DNA of 64,000 nucleotides from JAVKNF01 sp031537795 (lineage in GTDB: Bacteria > Pseudomonadota > Alphaproteobacteria > Rickettsiales > Deianiraeaceae). Of this stretch, positions 19,289-27,603 are shown one piece after another. The stretch spans positions 1 through 64,000 of the forward strand of contig JAVKNF010000010.1 of assembly GCA_031537795.1 (NCBI GenBank). Direction: 5' to 3'. The position numbers and the translations under genes are program-made. Positions within the stretch are counted from its first letter, which is position 1; each line of letters opens with the position of its first letter. The notes beneath the pieces are model-generated. The model was not told the origin of the DNA and made no database searches. It saw only the letters and a program-made list of their open reading frames with translations.

Positions 19289-19920
19289 ACATTAAAATAC
19301 TGGATATAAAAAAAAATTATGTTTCCGATTCTGCTTTGAATTCTTCTTTCTTTAACTTTGAATTAAATCATAATTTGATTTCATCTTCTTTTTTAAAAAT
19401 AAGAAAACTTCATTCAAAAGAAAGAAAAGCTCATAAAAAAAATCGTTCAGAGGTGTCTTGTACTACAAAAAAAATGTACAGACAAAAAGGCACAGGAGGA
19501 GCTAGGCACGGTGCGGCATCAGCACCTCAATTTGTAGGAGGCGGTATATCTCACGGACCAAGAAAATCAATTAGAAATTTCTCAATAAATAAAAAAGAGA
19601 TTGCACTAGCAAAACAAATGCTTTTGTCTGAAAAAATGAAGACTGATAAAATATTCTTTGTAAAAGATCTATTTTTAAATTCTATATCAACTAAATCTGC
19701 TTTATCTTTATTTTCTAAATTTGATTCTAGTGTTTTGATTGTATCAAATCAAGTCTTACCTTTAAATCAATTGTTGTCATTAAGAAATATACAGTCTAAA
19801 TACAAATATACAACGCTAAATAAATTGAACTTCTATGACATTTTAAATTATAATTCTATTATTTTTGATGCAAATTTGATAGATACAGGTCTTCTTGAAG
19901 TAAAAAATTTATATGTCTGA
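19285..19920 (+). CDS. rplD: 50S ribosomal protein L4
   Basis: The 211-aa product shows the L4 signature KMYRQKGTGGARHGAASAPQFVGGGISHGP, the extension that lines the exit tunnel, followed by RNFSINKKE and AKQMLLSEK. In many bacteria L4 also represses the S10 operon; nothing here shows whether that holds. It overlaps rplC by 4 and rplW by 8 bases, suggesting coupled translation. Confidence 0.96.
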   Translation: MNIKILDIKKNYVSDSALNSSFFNFELNHNLISSSFLKIRKLHSKERKAHKKNRSEVSCTTKKMYRQKGTGGARHGAASAPQFVGGGISHGPRKSIRNFSINKKEIALAKQMLLSEKMKTDKIFFVKDLFLNSISTKSALSLFSKFDSSVLIVSNQVLPLNQLLSLRNIQSKYKYTTLNKLNFYDILNYNSIIFDANLIDTGLLEVKNLYV

Positions 19921-20200
19921 TTTTAAAAAAATATTAAATACTGAAAAAACAAAGAGAATATCCTCTCTAGGTTGTTATGTTATTTTAGTTAATAAAAATC
20001 TATCGAAGATTGATATCAAATTAAAATTTGAAAATACTTTCGATGTAAAGGTTGAATCTGTAAATACATCTCATATCAGAGCTTACGAAAAAAATTTTAA
20101 AAATAAAATCGGTAAAACTTCATCTATGAAAAAAGCCATAATCAAATTAAAACCGGGGTTTAATATTCAATCAATTCAATTAGAGAAAAATGCCGAATAA
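19913..20200 (+). CDS. rplW: 50S ribosomal protein L23
   Basis: The 95-aa protein has ILNTEKTKRISS at the start (normally PxxTEKs) and the VKVESVNTSHIRAYEKN segment that corresponds to the VxxVNTxxxxGK core of L23, ending KAIIKLKPGFNI. L23 sits at the tunnel exit and docks trigger factor and SRP. It overlaps both neighbours by about 10 bases. Confidence 0.93.
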   Translation: MSDFKKILNTEKTKRISSLGCYVILVNKNLSKIDIKLKFENTFDVKVESVNTSHIRAYEKNFKNKIGKTSSMKKAIIKLKPGFNIQSIQLEKNAE

Positions 20201-21014
20201 TAGTATACTAATAAAATCGAAACCTTTATCTCCAGGAAGAAGACATCTTATATCTTTGAAAAAAGTTTCTTCTAAAAATCAAAAATTAAAAGCTCTCTGC
20301 TCTCCTAAAAAGTCCGCATTAGGTAGAAGTGCTGGAAAAATATCCTCTCAAAATCAAAAAAGAAGTGCTGGAAATAAAAAAACTTATAGACAAATAGATT
20401 TCAAAAGAAAGATTTTTGAAATTCCTGCAACTGTTCAAACAATAGAATATGATCCAAATCGTTCATCTAATATTTCTCTAATAAAATATGAAACCGGTGA
20501 AATGTCTTATATACTTGCGCCTGATAATATTAAAATAGGAGATGTTATAGTAACATCTCAATCTATATCTGGAAATGACGTAAAACCAGGGATTAGATTA
20601 CCTTTATCTCAAATACCAATTGGAACTTTAATTCATTGTATAGAAATGAAACCAGAAAAAGGTTCTCAAGTTGTCAGATCTGCTGGTTGCTCTGCTCGTT
20701 TAATCGGAAGAGAATCTTCAGATGTATTAATTTCTATGCCTTCTGGCGAAATTAGAAAATTTCAATCAAATTGTATGGCGACAATTGGAGAAGTTTCTTT
20801 GAAAGATCATAAAAATAGAGTTGACGGTAAAGCTGGAAGAAATCGCTGGAGGGGTTGGAGTTCTGCGGTTAGAGGTGAAGCTAAAAACCCAGTCGATCAC
20901 CCTCACGGCGGTAGAACTAGAGGAGGTAGAATACCAACTTCTGCTTCAGGTTTAAGAAAGGGTACAAAAACTTCAAGAAATTTCTCTAAAAAAATAGTAA
21001 AGAAAAGAAAATAA
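20190..21014 (+). CDS. rplB: 50S ribosomal protein L2
   Basis: The 274-aa protein has the conserved L2 features: SPGRRHLISLKK, KRSAGNKKTYRQIDFKR, VQTIEYDPNRSSNI, the ILAPDNIKIGD stretch and the C-terminal NPVDHPHGGRTRGGR, whose HPHGG loop reaches the peptidyl-transferase centre. Full length. Confidence 0.98.
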   Translation: MPNNSILIKSKPLSPGRRHLISLKKVSSKNQKLKALCSPKKSALGRSAGKISSQNQKRSAGNKKTYRQIDFKRKIFEIPATVQTIEYDPNRSSNISLIKYETGEMSYILAPDNIKIGDVIVTSQSISGNDVKPGIRLPLSQIPIGTLIHCIEMKPEKGSQVVRSAGCSARLIGRESSDVLISMPSGEIRKFQSNCMATIGEVSLKDHKNRVDGKAGRNRWRGWSSAVRGEAKNPVDHPHGGRTRGGRIPTSASGLRKGTKTSRNFSKKIVKKRK

Positions 21015-21017
21015 TTT

Positions 21018-21299
21018 ATGTCAAGATCTTCTAAAAAATTCCCATTTGTTTGCCCAAATTTATATAACAAAGTTCTAAATCCTTCTTTTCTAAAAAGTCA
21101 AATTAAGACTAGAAGTAGAAGTTCAACAATATATCCTATTTTCGTGAACAGAGTAATTTATGTCTACAACGGAAAAGCGTACGTTCCTGTATCAATAACA
21201 GAATCTATGATATTTGAAAAACTAGGTGCTTACTGTCCTACAAAAAAGTTTGCAGTTCACGCAGTTGAGAAGAAAAATAATAACCCTGTAAAGAAATGA
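21018..21299 (+). CDS. rpsS: 30S ribosomal protein S19
   Basis: The 93-aa protein has RSSKKFPFVCPNLYNKV, TRSRSSTIYPIFVNRVIYVYNG and VSITESMIFEKLGAYCPTKKF, which align along the whole length of S19. S19 contacts the 16S head. There are three bases between rplB and this ATG and no purine-rich motif in front of it. It overlaps rplV by 4 bases. Confidence 0.96.
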   Translation: MSRSSKKFPFVCPNLYNKVLNPSFLKSQIKTRSRSSTIYPIFVNRVIYVYNGKAYVPVSITESMIFEKLGAYCPTKKFAVHAVEKKNNNPVKK

Positions 21300-21658
21300 C
21301 GTACACAGCTTTCGCAAAATATATTCCTGGCAGCACTCATAAATATAAACTTATTGTTGATATGATAAAATCTATGAATGTAAATCGAGCTTTATTACAA
21401 CTTAAAAATTCAAAGAAAAAACATTCAGAATATATATTAAAAACTTTAAATTCTTGTATTTCAAATGCAAATAACATTTCTGGTTTAACAGTCGAAGATT
21501 TATCTTTCAAGGAAATTAGAATAGGTAAAGCTTATGTTTTAAAAAGAGTGTTCTTCAGAGCAAAAGGTTCAAGCTCAAGAATTAACAAGTATTATAGTCG
21601 ATTAGAAATAATTTTAGAGAAAAGAGAAGCATTAAATAAATATGGGTCAAAAGAATAA
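21296..21658 (+). CDS. rplV: 50S ribosomal protein L22
   Basis: The 120-aa protein shows STHKYKLIVDMIKSMNVNRALLQL, the L22 N-terminal helix, and IGKAYVLKRVFFRAKGSSSRINK, the tunnel-lining beta hairpin region followed by the conserved terminal strand. It is slightly longer at the C terminus than the typical 110 residues and overlaps rpsC by 17 bases. Confidence 0.95.
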   Translation: MTYTAFAKYIPGSTHKYKLIVDMIKSMNVNRALLQLKNSKKKHSEYILKTLNSCISNANNISGLTVEDLSFKEIRIGKAYVLKRVFFRAKGSSSRINKYYSRLEIILEKREALNKYGSKE

Positions 21659-22307
21659 TCCTGAATACTATAGATCGAATCTAGCAAAATCTCGTAATGC
21701 GTTATCATATGAACGTTTCGGGACACCTCAATTCAAAGAATATATAAAACAAGGTATTTTATCTGTAAATCTATTGAAAAATTTAAAGAAAACAAAAAAT
21801 CCTTTAAGTTCTTTTTTACTTGGTTCTATTGAATATGAAAAAGTTGGCAATAAATTAAGATTGATTATTTCAAGCGACAGGAGAAACGTCACAATAGCTA
21901 AAGATAATATTGATTTTCTTCAGAATTCTCTTTTTAAAGTATTAAATCATAAACCTATTGTGTATGTTAAAGAGATAAAGAATTCTAACACTTATGCAGA
22001 CTTCGTTTGTTCTTCTATATGTAGTAAAATTTCAGAAAGAGCTTCAATTAAAGCTACAGTAGCTACTTTTTTAGATGATTCAAAAATGAAAGTTGCTGGT
22101 ATAAAGATTAAAGTTGCCGGAAGATTAAATGGCGTTGAAATGGCAAGAACTCAAACTTTTGCAAAAGGATCTATGCCTCTTCACACAATAAGAGCTGATA
22201 TAGATTATACCTCTTCTTTTGCTATGACTCAATACGGTATTATAGGTGTAAAAGTTTGGATCTATATTAAAGATAATTCTCAGTTATGTTCGTCCCAAAA
22301 AAAGTAA
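21642..22307 (+). CDS. rpsC: 30S ribosomal protein S3
   Basis: This 221-aa protein begins MGQKNNPEYYRSNLAKS, matching MGQKxNPxGxR of S3, and contains a divergent KH region followed by GIKIKVAGRLNGVEMARTQTFAKGSMPLHTIRADIDY, the strongly conserved C-terminal signature. S3 forms the mRNA entry site helicase with S4 and S5. It overlaps rplP by 22 bases. Confidence 0.97.
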   Translation: MGQKNNPEYYRSNLAKSRNALSYERFGTPQFKEYIKQGILSVNLLKNLKKTKNPLSSFLLGSIEYEKVGNKLRLIISSDRRNVTIAKDNIDFLQNSLFKVLNHKPIVYVKEIKNSNTYADFVCSSICSKISERASIKATVATFLDDSKMKVAGIKIKVAGRLNGVEMARTQTFAKGSMPLHTIRADIDYTSSFAMTQYGIIGVKVWIYIKDNSQLCSSQKK

Positions 22308-22711
22308 ATTTTAGAAAATGTCATCTTTCTGAAGTTCCTAAAAAAGCTACTTCAAATTATCTTCTTTCTAAAGGTGTTTACGGCATAAAATTACAAAAAG
22401 GTACAAAAATTACATCTAATCAACTTGAAACTATAAGAAAAGATGCAAGTAAATCTCTGAATAGAGAAGGTAAGATTTTTATCTCTGTTTTTCCTAATAC
22501 ACCTTATACAAAAAAATCACTAGGAACTCGTATGGGCGGGGGAGCTGGGTCATTAGACCATTGGAGCGTTTCTGTACCAGCTGGAACAATTATTATGGAA
22601 ATGTCTAATATAAAAGAAGAGCAGGCCCTAGCTGTTCTAAATTTAGTAAAATATAAGATAAATGGAGGTCTTTCCTTAGCTAAAAGGAAATTTATTTATA
22701 CAAACAATTAA
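22286..22711 (+). CDS. rplP: 50S ribosomal protein L16
   Basis: The 141-aa product begins MFVPKKVNFRKCHLSEV, aligning with the MLxPKRTKFRKxHKG start of L16, so the 22-base overlap with rpsC is real. GTRMGGGAGSLDHWSVSVPAGTIIMEM is the L16 signature with the arginine loop that contacts tRNA. Confidence 0.96.
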   Translation: MFVPKKVNFRKCHLSEVPKKATSNYLLSKGVYGIKLQKGTKITSNQLETIRKDASKSLNREGKIFISVFPNTPYTKKSLGTRMGGGAGSLDHWSVSVPAGTIIMEMSNIKEEQALAVLNLVKYKINGGLSLAKRKFIYTNN

Positions 22712-22714
22712 ATT

Positions 22715-22849
22715 ATGAAGGAAAATAAAATTGAACTAGAAGAAATGCAAAAAAAATTAATAATCGCGAAATTGAAGAAAGATAAAAACCTGAAGAATAT
22801 CAGAAAAGATATAGCAAGAATTCTAACAAAAATTAATGATAAAAAATAA
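22715..22849 (+). CDS. rpmC: 50S ribosomal protein L29
   Basis: A 44-codon frame lies between rplP and rpsQ, exactly where rpmC belongs. The peptide MKENKIELEEMQKKL, with KDKNLKNIRKDIARILTKIN near the end, matches the helical hairpin of L29, including its conserved (K/R)xxRKxIARxxTxI motif. It starts 3 bases after rplP and ends 1 base before rpsQ. Confidence 0.9.
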   Translation: MKENKIELEEMQKKLIIAKLKKDKNLKNIRKDIARILTKINDKK

Positions 22850-22850
22850 T

Positions 22851-23111
22851 ATGACCGAAGATTTAAAAGAAAATAAAAAAACAATTCAAGCAACAGTAAT
22901 ATCTATTATAGACAAAAAGACTGTCGCTGTTTCTGTTGCTAGGCTAATAAAACATATAAAATATAGAAAATACATCAAGAAAACAAAAAAATATCTTATT
23001 CATTGCGATGATTCCTCTTTAGTTAAAAAAGATGATATAGTTCTAGTTGTAGATTCAAGACCTTATTCAAAATTGAAAACTAAAGTGTTAGTTAAAGTTG
23101 TGGAAAAATAG
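22851..23111 (+). CDS. rpsQ: 30S ribosomal protein S17
   Basis: S17 of 86 residues from the ATG at 22851. An in-frame ATG at 22836 would overlap rpmC and is less likely. The product shows KTIQATVISIIDKKTVAVSV, YRKYIKKTKKYLIHCDD and KKDDIVLVVDSRPYSKLKTKVLVKVV, the OB-fold protein that binds the 5' domain of 16S rRNA. Confidence 0.94.
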   Translation: MTEDLKENKKTIQATVISIIDKKTVAVSVARLIKHIKYRKYIKKTKKYLIHCDDSSLVKKDDIVLVVDSRPYSKLKTKVLVKVVEK

Positions 23112-23119
23112 TAGATTAT

Positions 23120-23488
23120 ATGATAAGAAAAGAAACAGTTCTAATTGTTGCTGATAATTCAGGAGTTAATAAAGCTAGATGTATAGGAATAAACGGTCAC
23201 ACTGGAGATTTTGTAGCCTCTTTGGGAGATATTATTCTTTGTTCCTGTATAGACGTTCAACCAAACGGTAAAATAAAAAAAGGAGACAAAAGGTACGCAG
23301 TTATTGTTAGAACTAAAGCAAAAGTTAAAAGAGATGATGGTTCATATATCTCTTTTGATGATAATGCCGTTGTATTGATTGATAAAGCAAATGAGGAACC
23401 TTTAGGTACTGCTGTTTTTGGAGCAGTAGCAAGAGAAATAAGAAAGAGATTTCCTAAAACTGCATCTTTAGCACCAGAAGTAATATAA
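23120..23488 (+). CDS. rplN: 50S ribosomal protein L14
   Basis: This 122-aa protein has the L14 features: MIRKETVLIVADNSGVNKARCI, IKKGDKRYAVIVRTKAKVKRDDG, and DNAVVLIDKANEEPLGTAVFGAVAREIR. It is normally the first gene of the spc operon. Here the run of ribosomal genes stops after it (no rplX, rplE or rpsN), followed by a palindrome and then tadA. Confidence 0.97.
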   Translation: MIRKETVLIVADNSGVNKARCIGINGHTGDFVASLGDIILCSCIDVQPNGKIKKGDKRYAVIVRTKAKVKRDDGSYISFDDNAVVLIDKANEEPLGTAVFGAVAREIRKRFPKTASLAPEVI

Positions 23489-23498
23489 TTATAACTAT

Positions 23499-23528
23499 TA
23501 ATTTACTTTTTATTATAAAAGTAAATTA
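23499..23528. terminator. Palindrome after rplN, possible terminator
   Basis: A 12-bp perfect stem (TAATTTACTTTT pairing with AAAAGTAAATTA) with a 6-base loop lies 11 bases after the rplN stop. It has almost no G+C and no pure T-run after it, so its strength as a terminator is uncertain. Confidence 0.4.
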
Positions 23529-23549
23529 GATGCAAAAATACAACAAAAA

Positions 23550-23984
23550 ATGTTCGGAAATTCCAAGCAAAGTTTAATTATGGATAGAGCTTTTTCTATG
23601 GTTAATTTCTTAGATATAAATAAAGATAAAGAACTGAATTATAACAATCGCGAAGATCTTGGTATAGCTGCAATCATAACAGATTCAGAGGGTCGTGTAA
23701 TATCTTCTGCTAAAAATGAGGTTTATAAAAAAAATAACCCTTGTATGCATGCTGAAATTATTGCAATTTCAAAAGCTACAAAAAAATTAAAATCAAAATT
23801 ACTTTTGCATTGTGATATTTATATTACACTAGAACCTTGCCCTATGTGTGCATTTGCAATATCTCTTGCTAGATTAAGAAGAGTCTACATAGGAAAATTA
23901 GCTAAAAAAACAGGAGGAATAATAAGTAATGTTCAAATTTTTGAACAAAAATGTTGCAACTGGAAACCTGAAGTTTATTATTAA
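23550..23984 (+). CDS. tadA: tRNA-specific adenosine deaminase (TadA)
   Basis: This 144-aa zinc deaminase has HAE at residues 67-69 (zinc His and proton-shuttling Glu) and LEPCPMCA at 94-101 (two zinc Cys). SLARLRRVYIG follows, as in TadA, which makes inosine-34 in tRNA-Arg(ACG). The context NPCMHAEIIAISKA matches TadA better than cytidine or guanine deaminases. The start may be the ATG at 23580 (MDRAFSMV), which gives a more typical N terminus. Confidence 0.88.
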   Translation: MFGNSKQSLIMDRAFSMVNFLDINKDKELNYNNREDLGIAAIITDSEGRVISSAKNEVYKKNNPCMHAEIIAISKATKKLKSKLLLHCDIYITLEPCPMCAFAISLARLRRVYIGKLAKKTGGIISNVQIFEQKCCNWKPEVYY

Positions 23985-24073
23985 TTAGCTTAAGATTTAC
24001 AGTAAAAAGTAAAAAATTAAAGAAAATAATCTTAAAGAAATAGATGAAACCTTCTTTATCTCTAGCGTAATGT

Positions 24074-24877
24074 TCAAGATGTAATTTCTTTATTAAATAA
24101 ATTTAATGATAAATTAAAAATAATATAAAAGATTAAAAATGTAAAAATATTAAAAGAGAAAATAAAATAAAGATCTAGGGCTTTCTTTGTAAAGATGTAA
24201 TAATTAGAAGAGACTAAAAATATTATTAATATTAAAGATATTATTTTTAATTTGAGATCTTTTTTTATAAATTTCAAAATTAAAGAAATATCTTTTCCTG
24301 AAAAAAACTTAATATTTGAAATAGGCAATAATATCATTAATATTAAATAAAAAATTATTAAAAGAAATATAAATAAATCTTCTAAAGAAGATTTAAAATG
24401 TAGGCTTCTACTGATGATTAAAATATTCTTTTCTGAATTGAAAAAAACAGGCATCGTTAAGAATAATAAACCAGAAATTGGAGCAGGTAACCCAATAAAG
24501 AATTTAGATTGCACAAAAGAGTTTTTATAAAACCTAAAAAGCCTTAATCCTATAGAAACAGTAAAAAATAATGAAATTAACAATATGATAAAAATATTTA
24601 CATCTCTGAAATTCTTATAAATATAAATCCCAAAGATTGTAGAAACGGCAATACCGTAATTAAAGAAATCAACAAGACAATCTATTAATGTTCCGTTTTG
24701 ATTTTCACATTTTAAAAATCTAGCAGTCTTGCCGTCAAGCATATCGGCTATTGCTGCAATAATCAGCATAAAAAAGGCATCTATAAAATTTCCATTATGA
24801 TAATCATATATAGCAAATATACCAGATAAAAGACTTAAAAAAGAAATTGCATTAGGTGCTAATCGCCTCAAATTCAT
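24074..24877 (-). CDS. pssA: CDP-diacylglycerol-serine O-phosphatidyltransferase
   Basis: PssA makes phosphatidylserine at the inner membrane. The CDP-alcohol phosphotransferase motif is complete in this 267-aa protein: DG at residues 48-49, AR at 52-53, G62, D66 and D70. The N-terminal RRLAPNAISFLSLLSG and about eight hydrophobic helices fit the type II PssA found in alphaproteobacteria. It is the last gene of the minus-strand run that starts with pdhB. Confidence 0.9.
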   Translation of the reverse strand: MNLRRLAPNAISFLSLLSGIFAIYDYHNGNFIDAFFMLIIAAIADMLDGKTARFLKCENQNGTLIDCLVDFFNYGIAVSTIFGIYIYKNFRDVNIFIILLISLFFTVSIGLRLFRFYKNSFVQSKFFIGLPAPISGLLFLTMPVFFNSEKNILIISRSLHFKSSLEDLFIFLLIIFYLILMILLPISNIKFFSGKDISLILKFIKKDLKLKIISLILIIFLVSSNYYIFTKKALDLYFIFSFNIFTFLIFYIIFNLSLNLFNKEITS

Positions 24878-24919
24878 AGATAAATATTTAACAGAGAATT
24901 ATCATTTATAATTAGAAAT

Positions 24920-25417
24920 CTATTTATTTAGCTCTTTAAGATTACTCTCTAAATCACTTTGGCTTTTACCTATGTTTAAATAAATATAAAAATTTACATC
25001 AACAGATAAATTAATTTGGAATTTATGCAAACCTAATGTTTTCACTTTATAAGATATATTTATATTTTGAAGTTCTAATTTTAATTTTATAGAGTTATTT
25101 TCTATAATCTTATTCAACTCTTTTAAAACATCTTTCTTTCCAACCGAAGCATAAAGAGCGCCCTCTTTACTTGCTTCCAAAATTATATTAAAATATTTCT
25201 CATCTGCCAAAGTTTTAAGTTTCAATGCTTCAGATTTATTATTAGAAGATGCTTCTTCTTTATTCTTTTTAATTTTTTCAAAATATTCAAGATTTATTCT
25301 ATCGGCTATAATTACTTTTTTTCTAGGAAAAAGATAATTTTTTGCATATCCAAATTTCACTTCAACAACATCTCCAGTCTTAATTTTTCTTAAATCTTCT
25401 AAAAATATAACTTTCAT
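24920..25417 (-). CDS. rplI: 50S ribosomal protein L9
   Basis: The 165-aa protein begins MKVIFLEDLRKIKTGDVVEVKFGYAKNYLFPRK, the invariant N-terminal domain of L9 (normally GxxGdvVeVkdGYaRNyLiP). A long central helix follows, then a divergent C-terminal domain. It lies 4 bases after rpsR in the conserved rpsF-rpsR-rplI order. Confidence 0.95.
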   Translation of the reverse strand: MKVIFLEDLRKIKTGDVVEVKFGYAKNYLFPRKKVIIADRINLEYFEKIKKNKEEASSNNKSEALKLKTLADEKYFNIILEASKEGALYASVGKKDVLKELNKIIENNSIKLKLELQNINISYKVKTLGLHKFQINLSVDVNFYIYLNIGKSQSDLESNLKELNK

Positions 25418-25421
25418 AAAA

Positions 25422-25733
25422 TTATTTCAACAAACCTAAAAATCTTGCGATTTTGACTGCTTTCTGTATTTGCTTTTGAGTTTTTTTTCCTTTATTTGTT
25501 ACTCTCGTTGGTAAAATTTTACCTCTCTCGGTTAGACATTTCTGTTGTAAATATTTTATATTTTTCCAATCTATAGTTTCTTGATTGTCTTTTTCCGTTC
25601 TAATATCTGTTCTTTTATTCAAAAATGAAGAAAGCTTGAGATTTTGCTTTATAAAAACCGCCCTATCAGATAATTTTATTTTATCGGTATTGGAACTGAT
25701 TATTTCCTTATTTTCTTTTTCGTCTTTTATCAT
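25422..25733 (-). CDS. rpsR: 30S ribosomal protein S18
   Basis: The 103-aa protein carries the S18 core in its last 55 residues: IDWKNIKYLQQKCLTERGKILPTRVTNKGKKTQKQIQKAVKIARFLGLL. The N-terminal 45 residues are a charged extension not seen in the 75-residue standard form. S18 sits next to the 16S 3' end on the platform, of interest because that end is altered here. It overlaps rpsF by 4 bases. Confidence 0.94.
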   Translation of the reverse strand: MIKDEKENKEIISSNTDKIKLSDRAVFIKQNLKLSSFLNKRTDIRTEKDNQETIDWKNIKYLQQKCLTERGKILPTRVTNKGKKTQKQIQKAVKIARFLGLLK

Positions 25734-26158
25734 ATTTGCTCTACTTGTACAAATTCTCTTAATATATCTTTATATTTCTGATTATTTGCTATAATTCTAG
25801 AAACTCCATCTTTCTGAAAGTCAGATAACAAGAATTTCCCTTTGAAAGAATCTTCAATTTTTAATATTATATATCTTGATAAAAGATCCATTAATTTCAG
25901 TTTTTGATCTAAATAAGGAATCAAATCTATATCTATCTCTAAATTAATACTATATAAATGAAATGAATTGGCTTTTTTTATAGGATAAGCAGATTGAATT
26001 AAACCAGTATAGTCTGCTTTCTTAAATTTTATTTTATTATCAGAGCTAACAGCAAGTATATTTCTTAAAAGAGAAGATATCTCTTCAGAACTTGCATCAC
26101 CTCTAACAAGTATTGTGAAGTCGTAGTTTTCTATTTTGAAATTATTCTTTAAGTCCAT
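25730..26158 (-). CDS. rpsF: 30S ribosomal protein S6
   Basis: The 142-aa protein has the S6 ferredoxin-like fold: ENYDFTILVRGDASSEEISSLL, then GLIQSAYPIKKANSFHLYSINLEID, corresponding to LAYPIxKxxxGxYxLxxF. The C-terminal part (SFKGKFLLSDFQKDG) is divergent. Gene order with rpsR and rplI confirms it. S6 pairs with S18 on the 30S platform. Confidence 0.9.
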   Translation of the reverse strand: MDLKNNFKIENYDFTILVRGDASSEEISSLLRNILAVSSDNKIKFKKADYTGLIQSAYPIKKANSFHLYSINLEIDIDLIPYLDQKLKLMDLLSRYIILKIEDSFKGKFLLSDFQKDGVSRIIANNQKYKDILREFVQVEQI

Positions 26159-26218
26159 TTAATCTAACTTCTAAATACCTTTTTATATTTATCAAGTTTT
26201 TTCTAAAAATATTAATAT

Positions 26219-26521
26219 TTATCTATAAATACAGGGGGTTAGATGTATAAGATTATCTTGATAATATCTTATTTTCTTGATATTAGAAGAAGATGTTTTA
26301 GATTCAAATAAAGATTCAGATGATCTTAAAACGGATTCTAATTTGAAAATCTCCAGCTCTATTTCTTTTATTGAATTGACAATTTGAACGCTTTTTAATT
26401 TTACATTAAAGAATATGAACATACAACATATCATACCAATAAAACATAATATATTTAAAGATATAATGTTTATAAATTGATAATAATCTAACATAGATAA
26501 ATACCCTTTATTTTTACTCAT
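26219..26521 (-). CDS. Small single-pass membrane protein, unknown
   Basis: This 100-aa protein has one strong membrane segment (about residues 16-38) followed by a helical stretch with heptad-like hydrophobics (VQIVNSIKEIELEIFKLESVL). That layout resembles small division proteins such as FtsL/FtsB, but I see no sequence identity to support such a name. It sits between pdhB and rpsF on the same strand. Confidence 0.55.
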   Translation of the reverse strand: MSKNKGYLSMLDYYQFINIISLNILCFIGMICCMFIFFNVKLKSVQIVNSIKEIELEIFKLESVLRSSESLFESKTSSSNIKKIRYYQDNLIHLTPCIYR

Positions 26522-26534
26522 AAATACTTAAAAG

Positions 26535-27518
26535 TCAATTCTTTTTTATAAATTCAGAAATTATTTTGTCATAGATTTTTTCTTGATTTGGCACTGATTC
26601 CCTCTCTAAATTTTGAGCATAAGGGCAAGGAATATCCAGACCTGTAACTCTAATTGGTTGATGATCTAGGTAATCAAAAGCTAACTCGTTTATTTGTGAT
26701 ATTATTTCGGAGCACACGCCACAAAAACCAAAACCTTCTTCTACGCATAAAATTTTATTTGTCTTTTTTATAGAATTAATTATTGTATTCATATCTATAG
26801 GTTTTATCGTTCTTAAGTCTATTAATTCTATTGTAAAATTAGGATACTCTGATTCAATTTTTTCTATTGCCTTCTCGCACATTTCTATTCCTCTTGAAAA
26901 TGAAACTAATGTTAAATTTTTGCCTTCTTTTCTAATTTTTGCTTTCCCAATTTGAATTGGCTCTAGTGTGTCACACTCTGTTTCTTTATTATATAATAAT
27001 TCTTGCTCTAAAAATACAACAACTTTATCAGATTCAATTGCACTATATAATAATCCATAAGCATCAAAAGCATCGTAAGGACTGATAACAATTATACCTG
27101 GGCAACTTGCATACCAATTTTGAAAAGATTGAGAATGTTGAGCAGCCACTCCTTTAGCAAAGCCATTTGGACCTCTAAATACTATCGAAGTTTTTATTCT
27201 ACCGCCAGACATATATGAAGTTTTTGCAGCTGAATTAATGATGTGATCTATAGCTTGCATAGAAAAATTAAATGACATAAACTCAACAACAGGCTTTAAA
27301 CCTTTAAAAGCCGCTCCCACGGCGATGCCTGTAAAACCATATTCAGAGATTGGAGAATCTATAATTCTTTCCTTTCCGAATTTCTTCAAAAGATCTTTAG
27401 ATATTTTATATGCACCGTTGTATTCAGCTACCTCTTCTCCTATTAAGAATACTTTTTCATTTTTATTTAATTGATCTTCTAGGGCTCTATTCAATGCTTC
27501 TCTAACTGAAATCTTCAT
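26535..27518 (-). CDS. pdhB: Pyruvate dehydrogenase E1 component, beta subunit
   Basis: The 327-aa protein has SVREALNRALEDQLNKNEKVFLIGEEVAEYNGAYK, where GEEV holds the glutamate that activates thiamine diphosphate. SEYGFTGIAVGAAFKGLKPVVEFMSFNF and AAQHSQSFQNWYASCPGI follow. It pairs with PdhA to decarboxylate pyruvate for acetyl-CoA. pdhA is not in this window. It heads the minus-strand run that includes rpsF-rpsR-rplI-pssA. Confidence 0.95.
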   Translation of the reverse strand: MKISVREALNRALEDQLNKNEKVFLIGEEVAEYNGAYKISKDLLKKFGKERIIDSPISEYGFTGIAVGAAFKGLKPVVEFMSFNFSMQAIDHIINSAAKTSYMSGGRIKTSIVFRGPNGFAKGVAAQHSQSFQNWYASCPGIIVISPYDAFDAYGLLYSAIESDKVVVFLEQELLYNKETECDTLEPIQIGKAKIRKEGKNLTLVSFSRGIEMCEKAIEKIESEYPNFTIELIDLRTIKPIDMNTIINSIKKTNKILCVEEGFGFCGVCSEIISQINELAFDYLDHQPIRVTGLDIPCPYAQNLERESVPNQEKIYDKIISEFIKKN

Positions 27519-27603
27519 AGATTGATAATATTATATATGCTTTAAAAGTCAAATTACAATTGATAAACTTGAAAATAAATAAATAAGACTTCTTCTTAAG
27601 GAT

